A DNA stretch of 64,000 bases from positions 7,658,112 to 7,722,111 of the forward strand of contig NC_069085.1 in NCBI RefSeq assembly GCF_947172395.1, read 5' to 3'. The notes beneath the pieces are model-generated. The model was not told the DNA's origin and searched no databases. It saw only the letters and a list, made by a program, of their open reading frames with translations. The translations under genes and the position numbers were made by a program. This DNA is from Bicyclus anynana. Taxonomy: Eukaryota; Arthropoda; Insecta; Lepidoptera; Nymphalidae. The first letter of the stretch is position 1, and the number at the start of each line of letters is the position of its first letter. Shown piece after piece: positions 23,436 through 36,258 of the stretch.

Positions 23436-24944
23436 TGCTGGACGGAAGTCAGGATTGGACATCCTCAGAAAACGGAGAGGCGGACTGGGAGAGAGAATGG
23501 TCGGGAATAGAGAAAATTAAGTAGACGCGGGAACTGATACCGGATATTATAAAGTAGCTTAAAAAAGAACAGGATCCCGTCCAGTTCCTCCTCCCAAAAT
23601 AGAGAGTTCACAAGGTAGACCGATACGAAGCTATGCTGAGCGGTTCTGAGCTTACTTAGGAGTAAAAGAGAGTTTATTTTAGTCCTTACAAGTCGGGCAG
23701 AAATCCTTGGGGATCTTTCCTTCACATACAAAAAAAACAACACGACACTGCTGTGCGAGGATCGTTAATAAAATTCATTGAGAGAATTTTGGCTGAAAAT
23801 AATGTCGCGTGGGTGGGTAATTGTTTCACAAGATAATTTTGGGATTATAAAGCTATAGACAGACTGATCTCACGTAATATCGATATGGATCATAAGGTAT
23901 TATTTGAAATTAGTTTTAAAATGTGTGTTTTCTACAGCTTGCACAGCATTTTACACATAATTATCTCATAGAGAGTAAATGCATAAAGCTTGCTATAAAA
24001 GTATACTTGCCATCAATAGCTAATTAAGTACGGTTGTATACAATGTTTTATATGTACTCGTGAAATGCCTATGTGTTTATTTACGTTATGACGCAGAACA
24101 AATAATAATTTGTTCTCAAACCACTCAGCGTCAGAAATGATAATAAACATTTGCAACTGCAAACACGTGGCATGGGCGTACATGATGTACATTGTACACA
24201 CCATCATAGAGCTAAGTAGAGATCTTATGACCGCAATATTGTATTTTATCTACATCTCCATTTACTACCTACATCGTCTACCATAAAAACATTTTGCCTA
24301 CATAACTACTCGTATATTGAAATCCACGATTTGTGCTTCAGGTAAGGTTAACAAAGTGATTGGAATTCCATTATTCAAGAAAAATCTCAATAGTAGTCTG
24401 AATTGGGAAGTTCATGGTGTAGACCTCAGTGCCTCATTGAGCACGTAAAGTCGTCTGTCGTGCGCCTAATATCTTGTCAGCTGTGTCGGGTTGCTATCCC
24501 ACCCGACTATGAGCAAAGAGAATAGAGAGTGCGGTCAGTCTTGTAGACTATAATATCTCCTGCGTATTTATTATCTCCTGGTAACTCTCAATGTGGCCAT
24601 GTGACCGAACTTTGGTCAGAACGACAGTAATATTTGTTAGCTTTTTCCGTGTGTGTGGGTATTAAAAGGTTTGTTTATTTATTTGTACACCGCGTAAGTG
24701 GAGCCAGTATGTCTTTACCTTTAGTATGGGTGGGCGCAGTCCGGGCCAGGCGGCGCGTTACTGATGGCAGAGGCTCAAGCACACATGCTACTAATTACTC
24801 ATTTAAGGTTCGCCCGGAAGCGTAACGAGCTTAATACCACCTTCTCTTATACACTTTGTATCACTAAATGTGAAATTAACTAACATAGATTAAGTAGATA
24901 CAACTAACATGTATTAAAATGTGTTTCTTGTTGTTGATGACAGT
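23436..24944. other. noncoding between the two repeat copies
   Basis: Includes a 92-codon minus frame (23465-23743) and GC-richer DNA at about 23450-23740, but no recognisable gag or polymerase motif. Confidence 0.4.
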
Positions 24945-25302
24945 TTTTTTATAAATTGAAAGTATATAAATTTAGAATATGCTAATAGTAAAGCAATTTT
25001 CTTAAAGTAACAGGGTATCTGCAATCATTACTTTTGGAGCTACAGGGATTTAAAGGATCAAATTTGCGGCACTGCTACGAATCAAAATGGTACGAACTAT
25101 TGACGTCATAATGATCGATAGATTTGTATGGGCGTTCAAACAAAATTACTAATATCTTTGTTATTTGTGCGTTTATGTTTATAGTTCAAATATTAAAAAA
25201 TAACATTTTGCTTTTTATGTATAAATTAGTTGACATTGACCTAATTTACCCGAATGTATCATAAAAGTCAATATATTCAAACCTTATCATCATCCCCATT
25301 GT
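24945..25302 (+). repeat. dispersed repeat pair, copy 2
   Basis: Second copy of the 22972 repeat, with similar start, middle and end blocks. The two could be flanking repeats of an old insertion of about 1.5 kb or independent copies; no polyprotein is seen between them. Confidence 0.7.
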
Positions 25303-25792
25303 GGACTTTAGAGCTGCTAGCGACGTTCTAGTGTAACTGCGTTTCTGTGGAGCGATTCGGATATCGGAGCAATAATTTTTACGCAGCGTTTTCACGGCAG
25401 TACCTGATATTCGACGAATAACTACGTCTTAGAAACTATGGAAATCTATGGCACTATTAGTGAGTTCTTAACATCGAATAATGTAAATATATTAATTTAA
25501 ATCTAATGTAGGTACCTAAAACTTGATTTAATCCTACAGTGTTCGAATGCTAATTTTTAAAGATAAAAATTATCAACTCATATTAAATGTAAAAAACTAA
25601 CAATTAATTCAAGTAAGTAAATGACTCTTACATAAAGATTTACTCGTAGTCAACAATATTTTATACTATAGATATGTTACGTGCCTACAAAATCACCGCA
25701 TAAAATGATCCGAATTTAGCTACTTACCACTAAGCGCACATATGCACAATTTTTTGTTCATTTATATTTATATTTAAGTGTATACAATTTTT
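25303..25792. other. noncoding, nothing identified
   Basis: AT-rich after an initial unique GC-richer 130 bases. No coding frame. Confidence 0.4.
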
Positions 25793-26110
25793 ACGCCGTA
25801 ATAGCCCAGTAACCTCATCCTCCGATTCCGGAGGGTGGTGGGTTCGAATCCGGTCCGGAGCATGAACCTCCTACTTTTCAGTTGCGTGCATTTTAAGAAA
25901 TTAAATATCACGTGTCTCAAACGGTGAAAGAAAGACATCGTGAGGAAACTTGCATACCAGAGAATTTTCTCAATTCTCTGCGTGTGTGAAGTCTGCCAAT
26001 CCGCATATTGGGCCAGCGTGAGGGACTGTTGGCCTAACCCCTCTCATTCTGAGAGGAGACTCGAGCTCAGCAGTGTGCCCAATATGGGTTGTTAATGATA
26101 ATGATGATAC
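25793..26110 (+). mobile_element. tRNA-derived SINE (Metulj-like), full length
   Basis: Head with a degraded A box (TAGCCCAGTAA) and an intact B box (GGTTCGAATCC), then the whole body: TTTAAGAAATTAAATATCAC, CGTGAGGAAACTTGCATACC, GAAGTCTGCCAATCCGCATA, TCATTCTGAGAGGAGACTCG and a GATAATGATGAT tail. Among the most complete SINEs in the window. Confidence 0.92.
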
Positions 26111-26192
26111 AGTTTTTACACTTCCTGTACACACAATTTGACATTGTAGACAATATTTAAGTATTGTGTGTTCAAATAACTTTCGTTTTTAA

Positions 26193-26356
26193 GGGTGGCC
26201 GCTCACTGACAATTTTTAGTTGGCCGATAGTTGGATGACTTTTTAATTGTGTGTGACTTAGTTGGACAGATGTGCGGGCTGTCATACATCGCTGTACTTG
26301 TTCAATAATCGGCCGACTAAGTCGGCCAACTAAAAGTTGTAAGTGAGCGGGGGCTC
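26193..26356. mobile_element. PIF/Harbinger-like MITE with TAA duplication
   Basis: Terminal inverted repeats of about 36 bases: GGGTGGCCGCTCACTGACAA on the left, with a matching end ...AAGTGAGCGGGGGCTC on the right. Both sides are flanked by TAA, the Harbinger-type 3 bp target. A one-sided relative ends at 42273 next to TAA. Noncoding, 164 bases. Confidence 0.75.
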
Positions 26357-26918
26357 TAAGGCGACTGAATGAAATTAAGACAATTATGCACATTTGTCCG
26401 CCTCAGTTTTGAAACGCTATTTATTGCCCTGTCTCTAGTACAAAATATCGATTCTCGTATTACATATCAGCCGACCAACTCGATACAAGACAATTAACGA
26501 ACAACAAGAAAAATAACTAATAGTTTCTCTAATCAAAGTAAAACATACAATCTAACTTACGTTCAGCTTTAGCCCATACTCGTTTTCCACCTTAAGCTTC
26601 TCTGTTTCGTAAATCAGGATTACCGCAGCACCGACTGTGGTTTACAGCACTAGTGGAGATAATATCAATGGCTCTATGGTTAATATATTCTCAATGGTTA
26701 TTTGTTGACTTTAGACTGCTGTTTATTTCTTTTTCTACTACTGCAAAGAGTACACAGTTACGGTAATCTAACTAAAAATCTATTTCTGCTATTTATGATT
26801 TTTAATTTGACTTATCCTTTTGGATAAGTGAAATAACTTGAGAAATGTTTTATTATGTTTATTTTATTTGCTTAATTACCGAACGCGAAAAGTTATTGAA
26901 TAAATGTTATAAAACTAA
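26357..26918. other. noncoding stretch
   Basis: AT-rich, no recognised features. Confidence 0.4.
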
Positions 26919-27854
26919 CTAGCGGATGCCCGCGACTTCGTCCGCGTGAAACTCGATGTAAACTTTCAACTACCGCTACCCTACCCCTACCCTACCCCTA
27001 CCCTACCCCTACCCTACCCCTACCCTACCCCTACCCTACCCCTACCCTACCCCTACCCTACCCCTACCCTACCCCTACCCTACCCTACCCCTACCCTGCC
27101 CCTACCCTACTCCTACCCTGCCCCTACCCTACCCCTACCCTACCCCTACCCCTACCCTACCCCTACCCTACCTCTACCCTACTCCTACCCTACCCTACCC
27201 TACCCCACCCCAACCCTACCCCTACCCTACCCTACCCCTACCCTACCCCTATCCTACCCTACCCCTATCCTACCCTACCCCTACCCTACCACTACCCTAC
27301 CCCTACCCCGTTTTCTAATTATTATTAATATGAACTTTATACAATAACAAGAAAGCTCAAATTGACTACGTTTTAGTTACAAATCATTTGTATGGGAAAA
27401 AGAAAAGGGCTATTTTAGGGTTTTTGCCAAAAAATTAAAGTTTATAATTAACAAATAAAAAATAGGGGTTGATCGTAGAGGGGTGAAAAATTGAAAGTAT
27501 TATGAGATTTTTTATTGTAAGTCATCAAAAAATAAAAAAAAAATTTACCAAAAAAAATTATAGTTTTTAATTAACAAATAAAATATAAGGGTTGATCGTA
27601 GAGGGGTGAAAATTTAGGGTTGTATGTATTTTTGTATGCTGTGTCATAAAAAAATAAAAACAAAAAATTTTGCCTAAAAAATAAAAAAAAAAATTTAGGG
27701 GTGGACTACCCTTAACATTTAGGGGGATGAAAAATAGATGTTGGCCGATTCTCCACCCTGGCCGACAATCACGCTAAGGATCACAAAAATCGGTCGAGCC
27801 GTTTCGGAGGAGTTCAACTTCGAACACCGCGACACGAGAATTTTATATATTAGA
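26919..27854 (-). mobile_element. Helitron with internal minisatellite
   Basis: Reversed, it starts TCTAATATATAAAATTC and ends with the hairpin CGCGGACGAAGTCGCGGGC followed by CATCCGCTAG. On the plus strand it is flanked by A and T, the Helitron target. The 936 bases hold no Rep/helicase gene, so it is non-autonomous. About 340 bases next to the 3' end are a CCCTACCCCTA array. The rest is AT-rich, with two internal near-repeats around GGGGTTGATCGTAGAGGGGT at about 27465 and 27588. Confidence 0.85.
26970..27310. repeat. 11 bp minisatellite CCCTACCCCTA
   Basis: About 30 tandem units of CCCTACCCCTA with small length variants. Because 11 is not divisible by 3, all three frames stay open and yield a spurious Pro/Tyr/Thr/Leu repeat protein. 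It is not the insect telomere repeat TTAGG/CCTAA. Confidence 0.95.
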
Positions 27855-28130
27855 TAAACGGCTGAACAGATTATGATGATCGCTGATTTGTTGGATTTGT
27901 CTCACTCCCGAATAACTACTCATACATATTCATGCACAAGTAACGTGGTTTTCCAGTGGTAAAAGAATTTTTAAAATTGGTTTAATAGATCCAGGGAATA
28001 ACCCCTATAATACCTCAAACTTTAACTCTTTAGATATTGACAATAATTTCAATCTGAAAGCCGAAAATGAAAAAAATAACAAAACCTTGCTCTAGAGATT
28101 ACTGCGATATGAGACCGTTTAGGCCTCAAT
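27855..28130. other. noncoding stretch
   Basis: No recognised features. Confidence 0.4.
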
Positions 28131-28348
28131 CGCACTAGAGTTACAAAAGCGATACGTTAAAACCCAGCGCGTTACGGGCGTAGCATATTGTATTGAATGG
28201 TCTATTTCCAACGCTCAAAATTGAAAATGCAACACTGCTCGATAAAAAGCGTCGTGTTTTAAAACGCTGTCATGTAAACATTTACTTGGGAATGCATTTG
28301 TTGTATTTACACGCTTTTTTAACGTCCGTTAAAAAAACTCTAGTGCGA
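28131..28348. mobile_element. MITE, CGCACTAGAGTT family
   Basis: The ends CGCACTAGAGTT (28131-28142) and AACTCTAGTGCG (28337-28348) are perfect 12-base inverted repeats. The interior contains several GCG-T-type motifs; a 63-codon frame inside is meaningless. No target-site duplication was assigned. Confidence 0.65.
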
Positions 28349-28465
28349 ATAAGGGTTAATTGTTGCAACAGTGGTGTCAGTTAATGGTTGACCAAAGATA
28401 AGTCAATAGAAAATAATACTAACAAATTGATCCTGATGTTAATTACTTACCTACTTATAATAACA

Positions 28466-28796
28466 TAAAATTGAAAATTTTTAAAACCCCGAATATCATG
28501 AAATTATTAATTACACTCTCGATCAAGTCATCAATATTCTCTTTCATTGCGCTTTCATTTGAAACCGTACTCGAGTACATTTGCAGACATTCGGTTGTTC
28601 TTCCTCACTTTCACCTCGCACAACTTTACACGGCTCAACCGATTTTCATCAAACATGTCTAGGAATACTAGCCCGTAAATCAGATTTAATACAAAAAAAA
28701 ACTAAATTGAAATTGCTTCATCCATTTGGGAGCTATGACAGACAGACAGACAGACACGACAAACTTATACCACTCTTTCTTCGTCGGGGTTAAAAA
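28466..28796 (-). repeat. CCCCCGACGCAAAAAGAG repeat, copy 2
   Basis: Reverse orientation of the 7411 copy: starts AAAACCCCGAATATCATG and ends CTTCGTCGGGGTTAAAAAC, with GGCTCAACCGATTTTCATCA and an (ACAG)n run inside. Confidence 0.75.
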
Positions 28797-31696
28797 CCAT
28801 CTGCAGACTCTCTTGAATTCAAGATCTTACCTACTTACTCTCTTTGCCTTCCGAATATTCAGTACCGAACTTTTAAATTCAAATTGCTGATAAAATAAGT
28901 CCAAAAATGCGAGAAATTTATTTCCTTTGTGTGGACATTCTTTGAACTCGACAAAGGGATAACTTGGTCGTAAGTTTTATTTCTAAACTACTTGAAATAT
29001 TTATCTAAATAAAATTTTTCTTTATAGATTATGGTTAAGGATATTTGTGAATTTTGTAGAGATAATGTTTTCTAGGAAATGTTTTATGCTTCTCTAAAAA
29101 TGTTCATTGTATAATTTTATCGTTTAATATTTAGGATCACATTGCTTACGGTTAGTACTGCAATTTATCTTACTTTAATAAAAATATTATTTTGAATTTG
29201 ACCTATACTTATATAACTCCCGTTTGTAGTGATTTCTGTTTTCGGAACCAAAATGTGATGTGACGTCACGGTGTTCTCTGATTTCTTATGTCACACAGAC
29301 GTGGATGGACCTTGGTCAAGGGTTGTCAGGACTGATTCATAGAATGGAGCTCAAAAACCTTATTAGCTAGCACGTATTCAAAGATTTGTAGGAAAAGACT
29401 GGACGTCGCACTATAAAGTGACTGTAAATTACATGAAATTATAATTCATTGATAATGAACAAGTTATGTGAAAGTGTGGATTTCCCAGTTATTAAGAATT
29501 TAATACTTTATACACTGCCTTTTTATTACACAAACCCTAATATTTATACAACACGCCATCTACACGAAACAGTTGTAACGACGTAGTCTTCTTCCCAATG
29601 AAGTAGTTGCAAGAATTGCCGTCGGAGTAGCGTGGCGTCTTTATTGCTTATTTAAATTCTCTGATAAAAATTCAGACCGAACTTCAAACTGTGGAGTATT
29701 AAATTATTATTCAAGTATCCTAAATCCAATTTAAATATGTAAATACATATATGTAATTAATTAAATAATTAATTTTTCTTCGTATCTGGGTCTCTGCTAC
29801 CGATCGGAAAAATTACAGAAATATGTTTTAAGTAACTATTTAATTTAATTTGTTGGAATCTTTATTTTTTTTTATTTCTCCCTGATTACTCAAGGTTGCC
29901 TAGACAGATATGGAGATCTCTATTTTTGTCTGAAGGGTAGGCCTGTGGTCATTGGATCATCTCGCTTCATCGCCCGTCGAGTGACTCTATGAGTCTTCTT
30001 ATGAAGCTTATAGTCATAAAGGATTTGATGACCTATAACCTAGTTCTGGGACTTCAAAGATATATTTAGTGCGTTTTAAAGTCGGTATTTATTTTGTAAA
30101 CACTTTTTTATAAAATTAAGTAAACCTGAAACGGGACGTTTGTTTGTTATATTAGCTTTAAATCAACAATTCAGCCAACGATGTACATCATTGAAAGACT
30201 TCTAAGAGCATTCTAACACTCGTTCAATTTTCTCATATCTGTATTTATGGTTTAACATCGTTTCGAAGGGTGAATAATTTCATTTTGTTGATAAGTATAT
30301 CAGACTGAATATAAAGTAAACATCACAATTTTTGGTTAGTATTTAAAACATTGTCTAAACAAATTATTTACAGGCTTTAAGTGGAAGATAATGGTGTTTA
30401 CAAAAGGCTATCTTATTTCTATTATGTTCTATCACTCCATAACCTTTTCAACCAATTACTGTAAAAATAATCTTGGTGAGAGGTTTGACCATTTTGTTAC
30501 ACGTAAATAAATAGAGAAAACTTATTAACATTAAAAATTATCGAAAACTATAAAATCGGAAAAGTATAATTACTGAACTAGTTCTCGGTTTCCGGTAAAA
30601 CGCAGTGTAGGTATCGTTACTCTGTTTTAAGAGATTAAAGCTTTGGCCGGCTCTTAATCCCGATCAAATCATCAAAATCGGATCGAATAATATTGAAGCT
30701 CTGGAAACGAAACGATGCCGTGTTTGTAAAAGAGAAAATACCTACTGCATCGAAACATTAAATAAATAAACATTTGATAAAATTTACATTACCGTTCATG
30801 ATATATGTATGTACAAGTATGTAGGTGAAACGATTAAAATTTTCCGTATGTAGAAAATAAAAACTTCGTTAAATTATAAACTGGACTTCGTGTTGAATTT
30901 CGCATTCGCGTCGCGTTTTCCCGTGTGAATTAAACCATTTCCCGGGATAAAACTATCCTATTTGTTGGTACATTTTATTCATGTTTTCTAAAATTTAATC
31001 AAATCATCTCTCGGCATATGTCGTCTGTCGTCTCTAAGACAGATTCATATTTATATTACATTTTACATCTAACAATAGTCAGTGTACCTTATACCGTGAA
31101 AATAACTTGAAAATGACAGAATTTCAACCCCTTTTAATAGGGGTAATATTTTCGAAATTATTTTTATATATTTGACTCCTTGTCTATATAATAGTTTTCA
31201 AAAATATTACTTGATAAATGGCAGGTTTTTGTTTTTAGTCAATTTTTTAACCCCTTTAGGAGTATTTTGTCTGTATATTATAATTTATGTACTAACTTTC
31301 ATAACCATAACTTTAAGGACTTTCCATACAAACAGCAATAAATGTACACAATTGGATGAGCTATAATTGTGTTAGTAACAGAATCCATTAGGTTCGTAAC
31401 TTCGACTATAAAAATATTATGTAAGCAATTGATATCTTATACCGAAATGCACATAAGAAGCGGTATACGGGGCTTAGGGCAGTCGTCAGGAAACTTTGAG
31501 CGGCCTCTGGAGCCGTGCCAAAGATTCTTATGGCTATTTTTGCGTCATCCACATGAATACCATGACAGCGTCGCTTCCTATCGTGGAGCTATATTACTCT
31601 AATATATTACTAGTATATTACTCTATATTACTACGAATGTTTGTAGATCTGTAGTTAGATATAATATGGTTTATTAGCTGTTACTTGGCACATAAG
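28797..31696. other. long AT-rich noncoding stretch
   Basis: Nearly 3 kb with no exon, RNA gene or recognised mobile element. Unique segments at 29230-29400 and 29560-29650 are less AT-rich. Confidence 0.45.
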
Positions 31697-31893
31697 ACAC
31701 GGTAGCTCAGAGGATATGAGCTCTGCCTTCGATTCGGAGGACGTAGGTTCGAATCCGAGAATTCTCTACGTATGTGAAGTCTGGCAATCCGCATTTGGCC
31801 ACCGTGGTGAACTAAGGCCTAATCTCTCTCATTTTGAGAGGAGATTCGTGCTCAACAGGGAGCCGAATATGGGTTGTCAATGATGAGGAAAAT
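31697..31893 (+). mobile_element. tRNA-derived SINE with internal deletion
   Basis: Head CGGTAGCTCAGAGGATATGA and B box GGTTCGAATCC join directly to GAGAATTCTCTACGTATGTG, so about 100 bases of body are missing. It then ends TGAGAGGAGATTCGTGCTCA as usual. Confidence 0.85.
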
Positions 31894-31904
31894 TAATATT
31901 ATTA

Positions 31905-32100
31905 ACGCGAAAGTTTGTGTAAATGGATGGTTGTTAATCTTTCACGCCTTGCTCAACCGATTTGGCTAAAATTTAAAATGAAGATGGCATATACCTTAGA
32001 AATTAACTCAAGCTACTTTTTATCGTGGAAAATTACATGGAACTCGCGGGATTTGTGAAAAACTGACTTTCTCAAGGACGAATTCGCGGGCGTCTGCTAG
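31905..32100 (+). mobile_element. Helitron copy
   Basis: Starts near AACGCGAAAGTTTGTGTAAA, passes CGGGATTTGTGAAAAACTGA and ends AATTCGCGGGCGTCTGCTAG with T following. About 195 bases. Confidence 0.75.
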
Positions 32101-33536
32101 TCATACATAAAGTAATAAATAACTAAATACGGCTCAGTGTGAAATACCTTTAATTTTAACGACAAAACATATTTGGAAACAGGATTTTTTCATGTCCAAT
32201 TAAAAATATAATACTGAGGCCGAGTTCCATACTCGTAGGTAATTCTATCAAAATCCTTCGACTAGTATTCATTATCCCCCTGTCTAGTTTTACATTCTTT
32301 TGTTACCGACAGTCGTTGCATGAATAAATTGTTTTTCAACGTGATTTTGAGAATTGAACACTCCGAACTAACTGGTAGGTCAAGATCCCTTTCTCATAGA
32401 AAACGCCATTGTGCGATAGTAAAAGGCGTGCACTATTAAAGGGCGCAGATCGGGTCGTTCGTGGGTTTATAGCACAGTATGCACCATTGAATGCTTTAGT
32501 TAAGCTCTCGTTCGAGATTTTAAGAGCCGTACACATGAAGCGTGAAAGCGCGTTCCTGCCACACAAGTAATGACTTGTGTGTATCTACTTTTCTTTATTA
32601 CCATACCGTTGTACAACTTACACTATCCCTTTTATTAAAAAAACCTTAAATAGAAGCAGGCGTTTCTTTGCTGTAGTTCATTATGATTAATATTAATCAT
32701 TGTTATACCTATTACAATATTATCTCTTCTTATTCTTCGCATTGAACGTTTTTGACTCAACACCTCCTAAGAATTCTCCGGTTTCGGGGTTTAAAGTGCG
32801 TAGAGGACATGGGTTACGTCGTTGCGTGATTTCGCGAAATCGCGGACAGTATCAAAATAATTCAATTAGTTATTAATAAAAAACCATATTTTTCTGTTTT
32901 ATGTGTATGCAGTCACATTATCCTAGTTTCAACAATGACGTAAAAAATGTGCACTATAGTATTTATACAGAGACGCAAGCGATTATCTTCATAGCCAATT
33001 TAATGTTTACCTTCATACTAATTATCAAATGCTTCAACGTCAACCTAAACCTTATAATTGTTGGACCATATTGTCCACCTGATTGTACGCGTAGGTGAAA
33101 AAACATTGCCTATATACAGAGCAACATCACTCGACCTGAGATGTAGATACTCGTAGAAACCTCTTGTGCCTGTAATTACACCGGCAACCATGTCATAAAG
33201 ATCGGAACACACCAATACTGCTTGGAGAAAAAAGTACAACGGTAATGTCTCTCCGAACGAGATGTCTCAAAAAGCTCGACTGCAAGATCTCGAATATCTG
33301 TAGAGTTCGAATGTACTATGTAAACACACCCTAAAAGTGTTGACCGCGCCTTGACGTACTTGCATGTTTATGTGTGTGTGTGTGTGTCCCTGATTATAAT
33401 GCGTGCGCTGTCATTGCCCTAGTCCCGTCATCGCCCCCTCTTGTTTTGAAACAATGAAAGAAACCTGGTTAATGTGAGCGCTGTTTACGTACCCTTATGA
33501 TTTAATTTGAAATAACTGCCTCATTTATTAAAAAAA
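32101..33536. other. noncoding stretch with short (TG)n
   Basis: A TG dinucleotide run lies at 33371-33387. Short frames (32336-32566 minus, 32901-33239) have no recognisable content. Confidence 0.45.
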
Positions 33537-33660
33537 CTAGCGGAAGCCCGCGACTCCAACCGCGTGAATTGAAAAAAGTATATCAGCTATCTGCCAGTGA
33601 AAGCCTCGTCAAAATAAGTCGAGCCGTTTCAATACACAAGAACAAATAGACAGAGAACAT
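33537..33660 (-). mobile_element. Helitron fragment
   Basis: The plus strand starts CTAGCGGAAGCCCGCGACTC, then AAATAAGTCGAGCCGTTTCA and ACAAGAACAAATAGACAGAG. A truncated 3' terminus family member. Confidence 0.6.
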
Positions 33661-34054
33661 TTTTAAAAATATTTTGTTTTAAATACGTACAGTACTTTTA
33701 TAGTAAGAAGCAACTTCAATTTTATTTATTTGCTTTTCTTCCTGTACCTAAGAACTTGTACGGCCAGAACTGCGTCATTTTATAAAAGTGAAAGTGTCAT
33801 CTCGTGGTCCTAGGAATCGTGGTCATCCGAAGGTACTACGGGTAAGGTTGGCTACTACAGATTTTAGCCCATGATGCCATTTGGAATAGGCAGGTTTCAA
33901 GGATCCAGACCCCCAATTGGCCAAGAAGTCAATTCTCCAGTCGCCAGATTTGTGTCTTCGGCTACGTTGCATGCATGCTTTTAATAATAAAGAAGTGACT
34001 GTTTAGTCCAAAATTAAGATGTAACTTGCTTAAATTTTATTTAATTTTAATCCT

Positions 34055-34130
34055 AAAGCTTCAATAACTCAACGGTAAAGCGGTTGCACTCATCACCGAG
34101 AGGTGCTGGTTCGATTCCCGCCCCGTTGGA
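34055..34130 (+). mobile_element. tRNA-like SINE head, second type
   Basis: GCTTCAATAACTCAACGGTA, AAAGCGGTTGCACTCATCAC, then a B box GGTTCGATTCC and CGCCCCGTTGG. Related to 3783-3850. Followed by AT-rich DNA rather than a standard body. Confidence 0.6.
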
Positions 34131-36258
34131 ATATAATTGTCGTATCAAATCCTGATACAGTCATTCCCGACAAGTTGGAGGAGAATAGGATTATTGGTCA
34201 TTATTTAAAATATATGGCAAAATATTCATTCATTTATAAAAAAAACAAGGGCCCAATATCCTTTGTCAAGGTAAAATATATTAGATATGAGATTTTAGAA
34301 CATACTACGTACAACAAATATGTAGTATCTACAGAGTTGAATTTGAATTACAACTACTGTTCAAAACTAACTCGCAAACTTTAGTTTGAACCAGTATTAG
34401 GTTAAGTTCGCTACAGATATTCTAATGTTATACGTAAGCCAAATAACTATATACAATATAATTATAGAATAATAAGGTGACAGATAAATAAAAGATAAAA
34501 GGAATTATTGGTTCGTATCGGAACTCTATTATACAGACATTAGAAGCTTGAACTTTTATATGCAATTCATTTATTTGTTCTTTATTACAAAAGCGTAAAA
34601 TATAGATGCCTATACATTTGTAATTATTAAAACACTTACACTTTTTGTCACAGTTATTTATTTATTTTTTAACTTAAACAAAAATAAATGCAATTAACTA
34701 AAATTTTTAGAAGAGAAGATATTACTTAAAAGTATGTAGGTATTTTTAGTTGTATACTATTTTAAGATTTATATTATTATTAATAGAAATAATTAATTTA
34801 CTTAACAATCTAGTCTTTCGTCAACTTAAAAACTGTCCAATCACAAAAGTAAACAACATATTCAGCAGGGTTAGGTTCTCAATAGATTGTTCAATTTTAA
34901 GAACTATTGTTTGTAATACTCGTACTAAAGTAAATTGTTCATTTCTCAACACGGCAAATATTTGCCATGTGGCTTTGTATTTGTTATCTTTATTTTTTAT
35001 TAATTTATTTATTGCACAGTTACAAAAAAATACAAAGAAATAATATTTAGAGAAATGTGCAAAGGCGGTCTTATAATAATGCTTCCATGGCTTCAAAACC
35101 CAGCTAATTTAGTGTTTTACAAATTGTTCTATTATTTATTATTTAAGTGCAATTCGACTATCATTAAATCTTGCTGAAAAATAAAATGTTAAAGTTATAA
35201 ATAAAATGTGAATATATATGATTTCCTTTCAACATACAGTTGAGGAAATTTCTAAATAAGTTCTGAAGGACTTCGCCCCAGAGGATTTACTGTTACTTTA
35301 CGAAACTATATTTTTTTCCTAAGATGAAATGAATCTCATGCTTTCATCTCTTACTTGGTATATTTACGAGTATGTGTACATATGCTAACATGAAATGTAT
35401 TTATTATACGTACATGTTTGTGAAAAATTAACAACATCGACAAATGTGAATTTTTTGACTAACTTTCACAGTGATTGAAATGTTTATTTAATATTACGTA
35501 CGACACTTATTTAGAATTCGCAAATGTCCGCGACTTCCTCTGTGTGGATATATGTTTTCTTTTTAATTACTTTAATCGCCTATCGAATCCTTCATCTATA
35601 TTTATATTAGCACGTAGTCTATGAATTTAACCTTAGAAAAATATGCTATATTATTTACTTCCTTAGGACTAGGATTTCCTTACTTAGGTACTTTTTTCTC
35701 ATCAGTCTGACTATTATACAATACAAAAAGATTTTTTACAATTTGGCTGGTAGTTCCAGAGATTAGCACATTTAGGGCAGGTTTAACCACTCTGATAAGT
35801 TTGAATAGTCTTATTGTTAGTTTTATATTTTGTCTTACGTTATGTCAAACTAGCCGATAGTTTCACTCGCTTAGTTCCCGTTCCTATGGGAATACGGGGA
35901 ATAAATATAGCCTATAACACTCATAAATAACGTTGCTTTCTTTTGGTAAAAGACCTACAATCTCTCAAGTACTACCTCTGTATAATATTTCTATAGAAGT
36001 ATAGATTACCTCTTTGAAAAAAATAGTACTTATAGACAAAGACAAAACTTGTAAGTACGCTAACCGATGCTTATCAGAAGGTGGTGTAACCGGCTCTTAA
36101 ACAGACAAACTCTTCCGCTTTATAATTATTTAGAATTAGTTAATTACACCATATGACTAAGTCTTGAAACGGTTAGGGATCATTTGTAAAGAAACAATAG
36201 CATGTGGGGCAAGGCGTGGATGTCCGGAGCTCCTTGCGACGAGTGGCTGTGCAAGCGA
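34131..36258. other. AT-rich noncoding stretch with Helitron scraps
   Basis: A reversed Helitron remnant (CTAGCCGATAGTTTCACTCG then GTTCCTATGGGAATACGGGG) lies at about 35850-35925 and another possible scrap at 35515. Nothing else is identified. Confidence 0.5.

Noticed and set aside
22972..25302. LTR retrotransposon
   Set aside because: The two repeats lack TG...CA ends, primer binding site and any polyprotein motif between them.
26970..27310. Interstitial telomere array
   Set aside because: The unit CCCTACCCCTA is not the insect telomere unit TTAGG/CCTAA, and the array sits inside a Helitron.
26946..27347. 133-residue Pro/Tyr/Thr/Leu repeat protein
   Set aside because: It is the translation of the 11 bp minisatellite, which lacks stops in all frames; there is no gene context.
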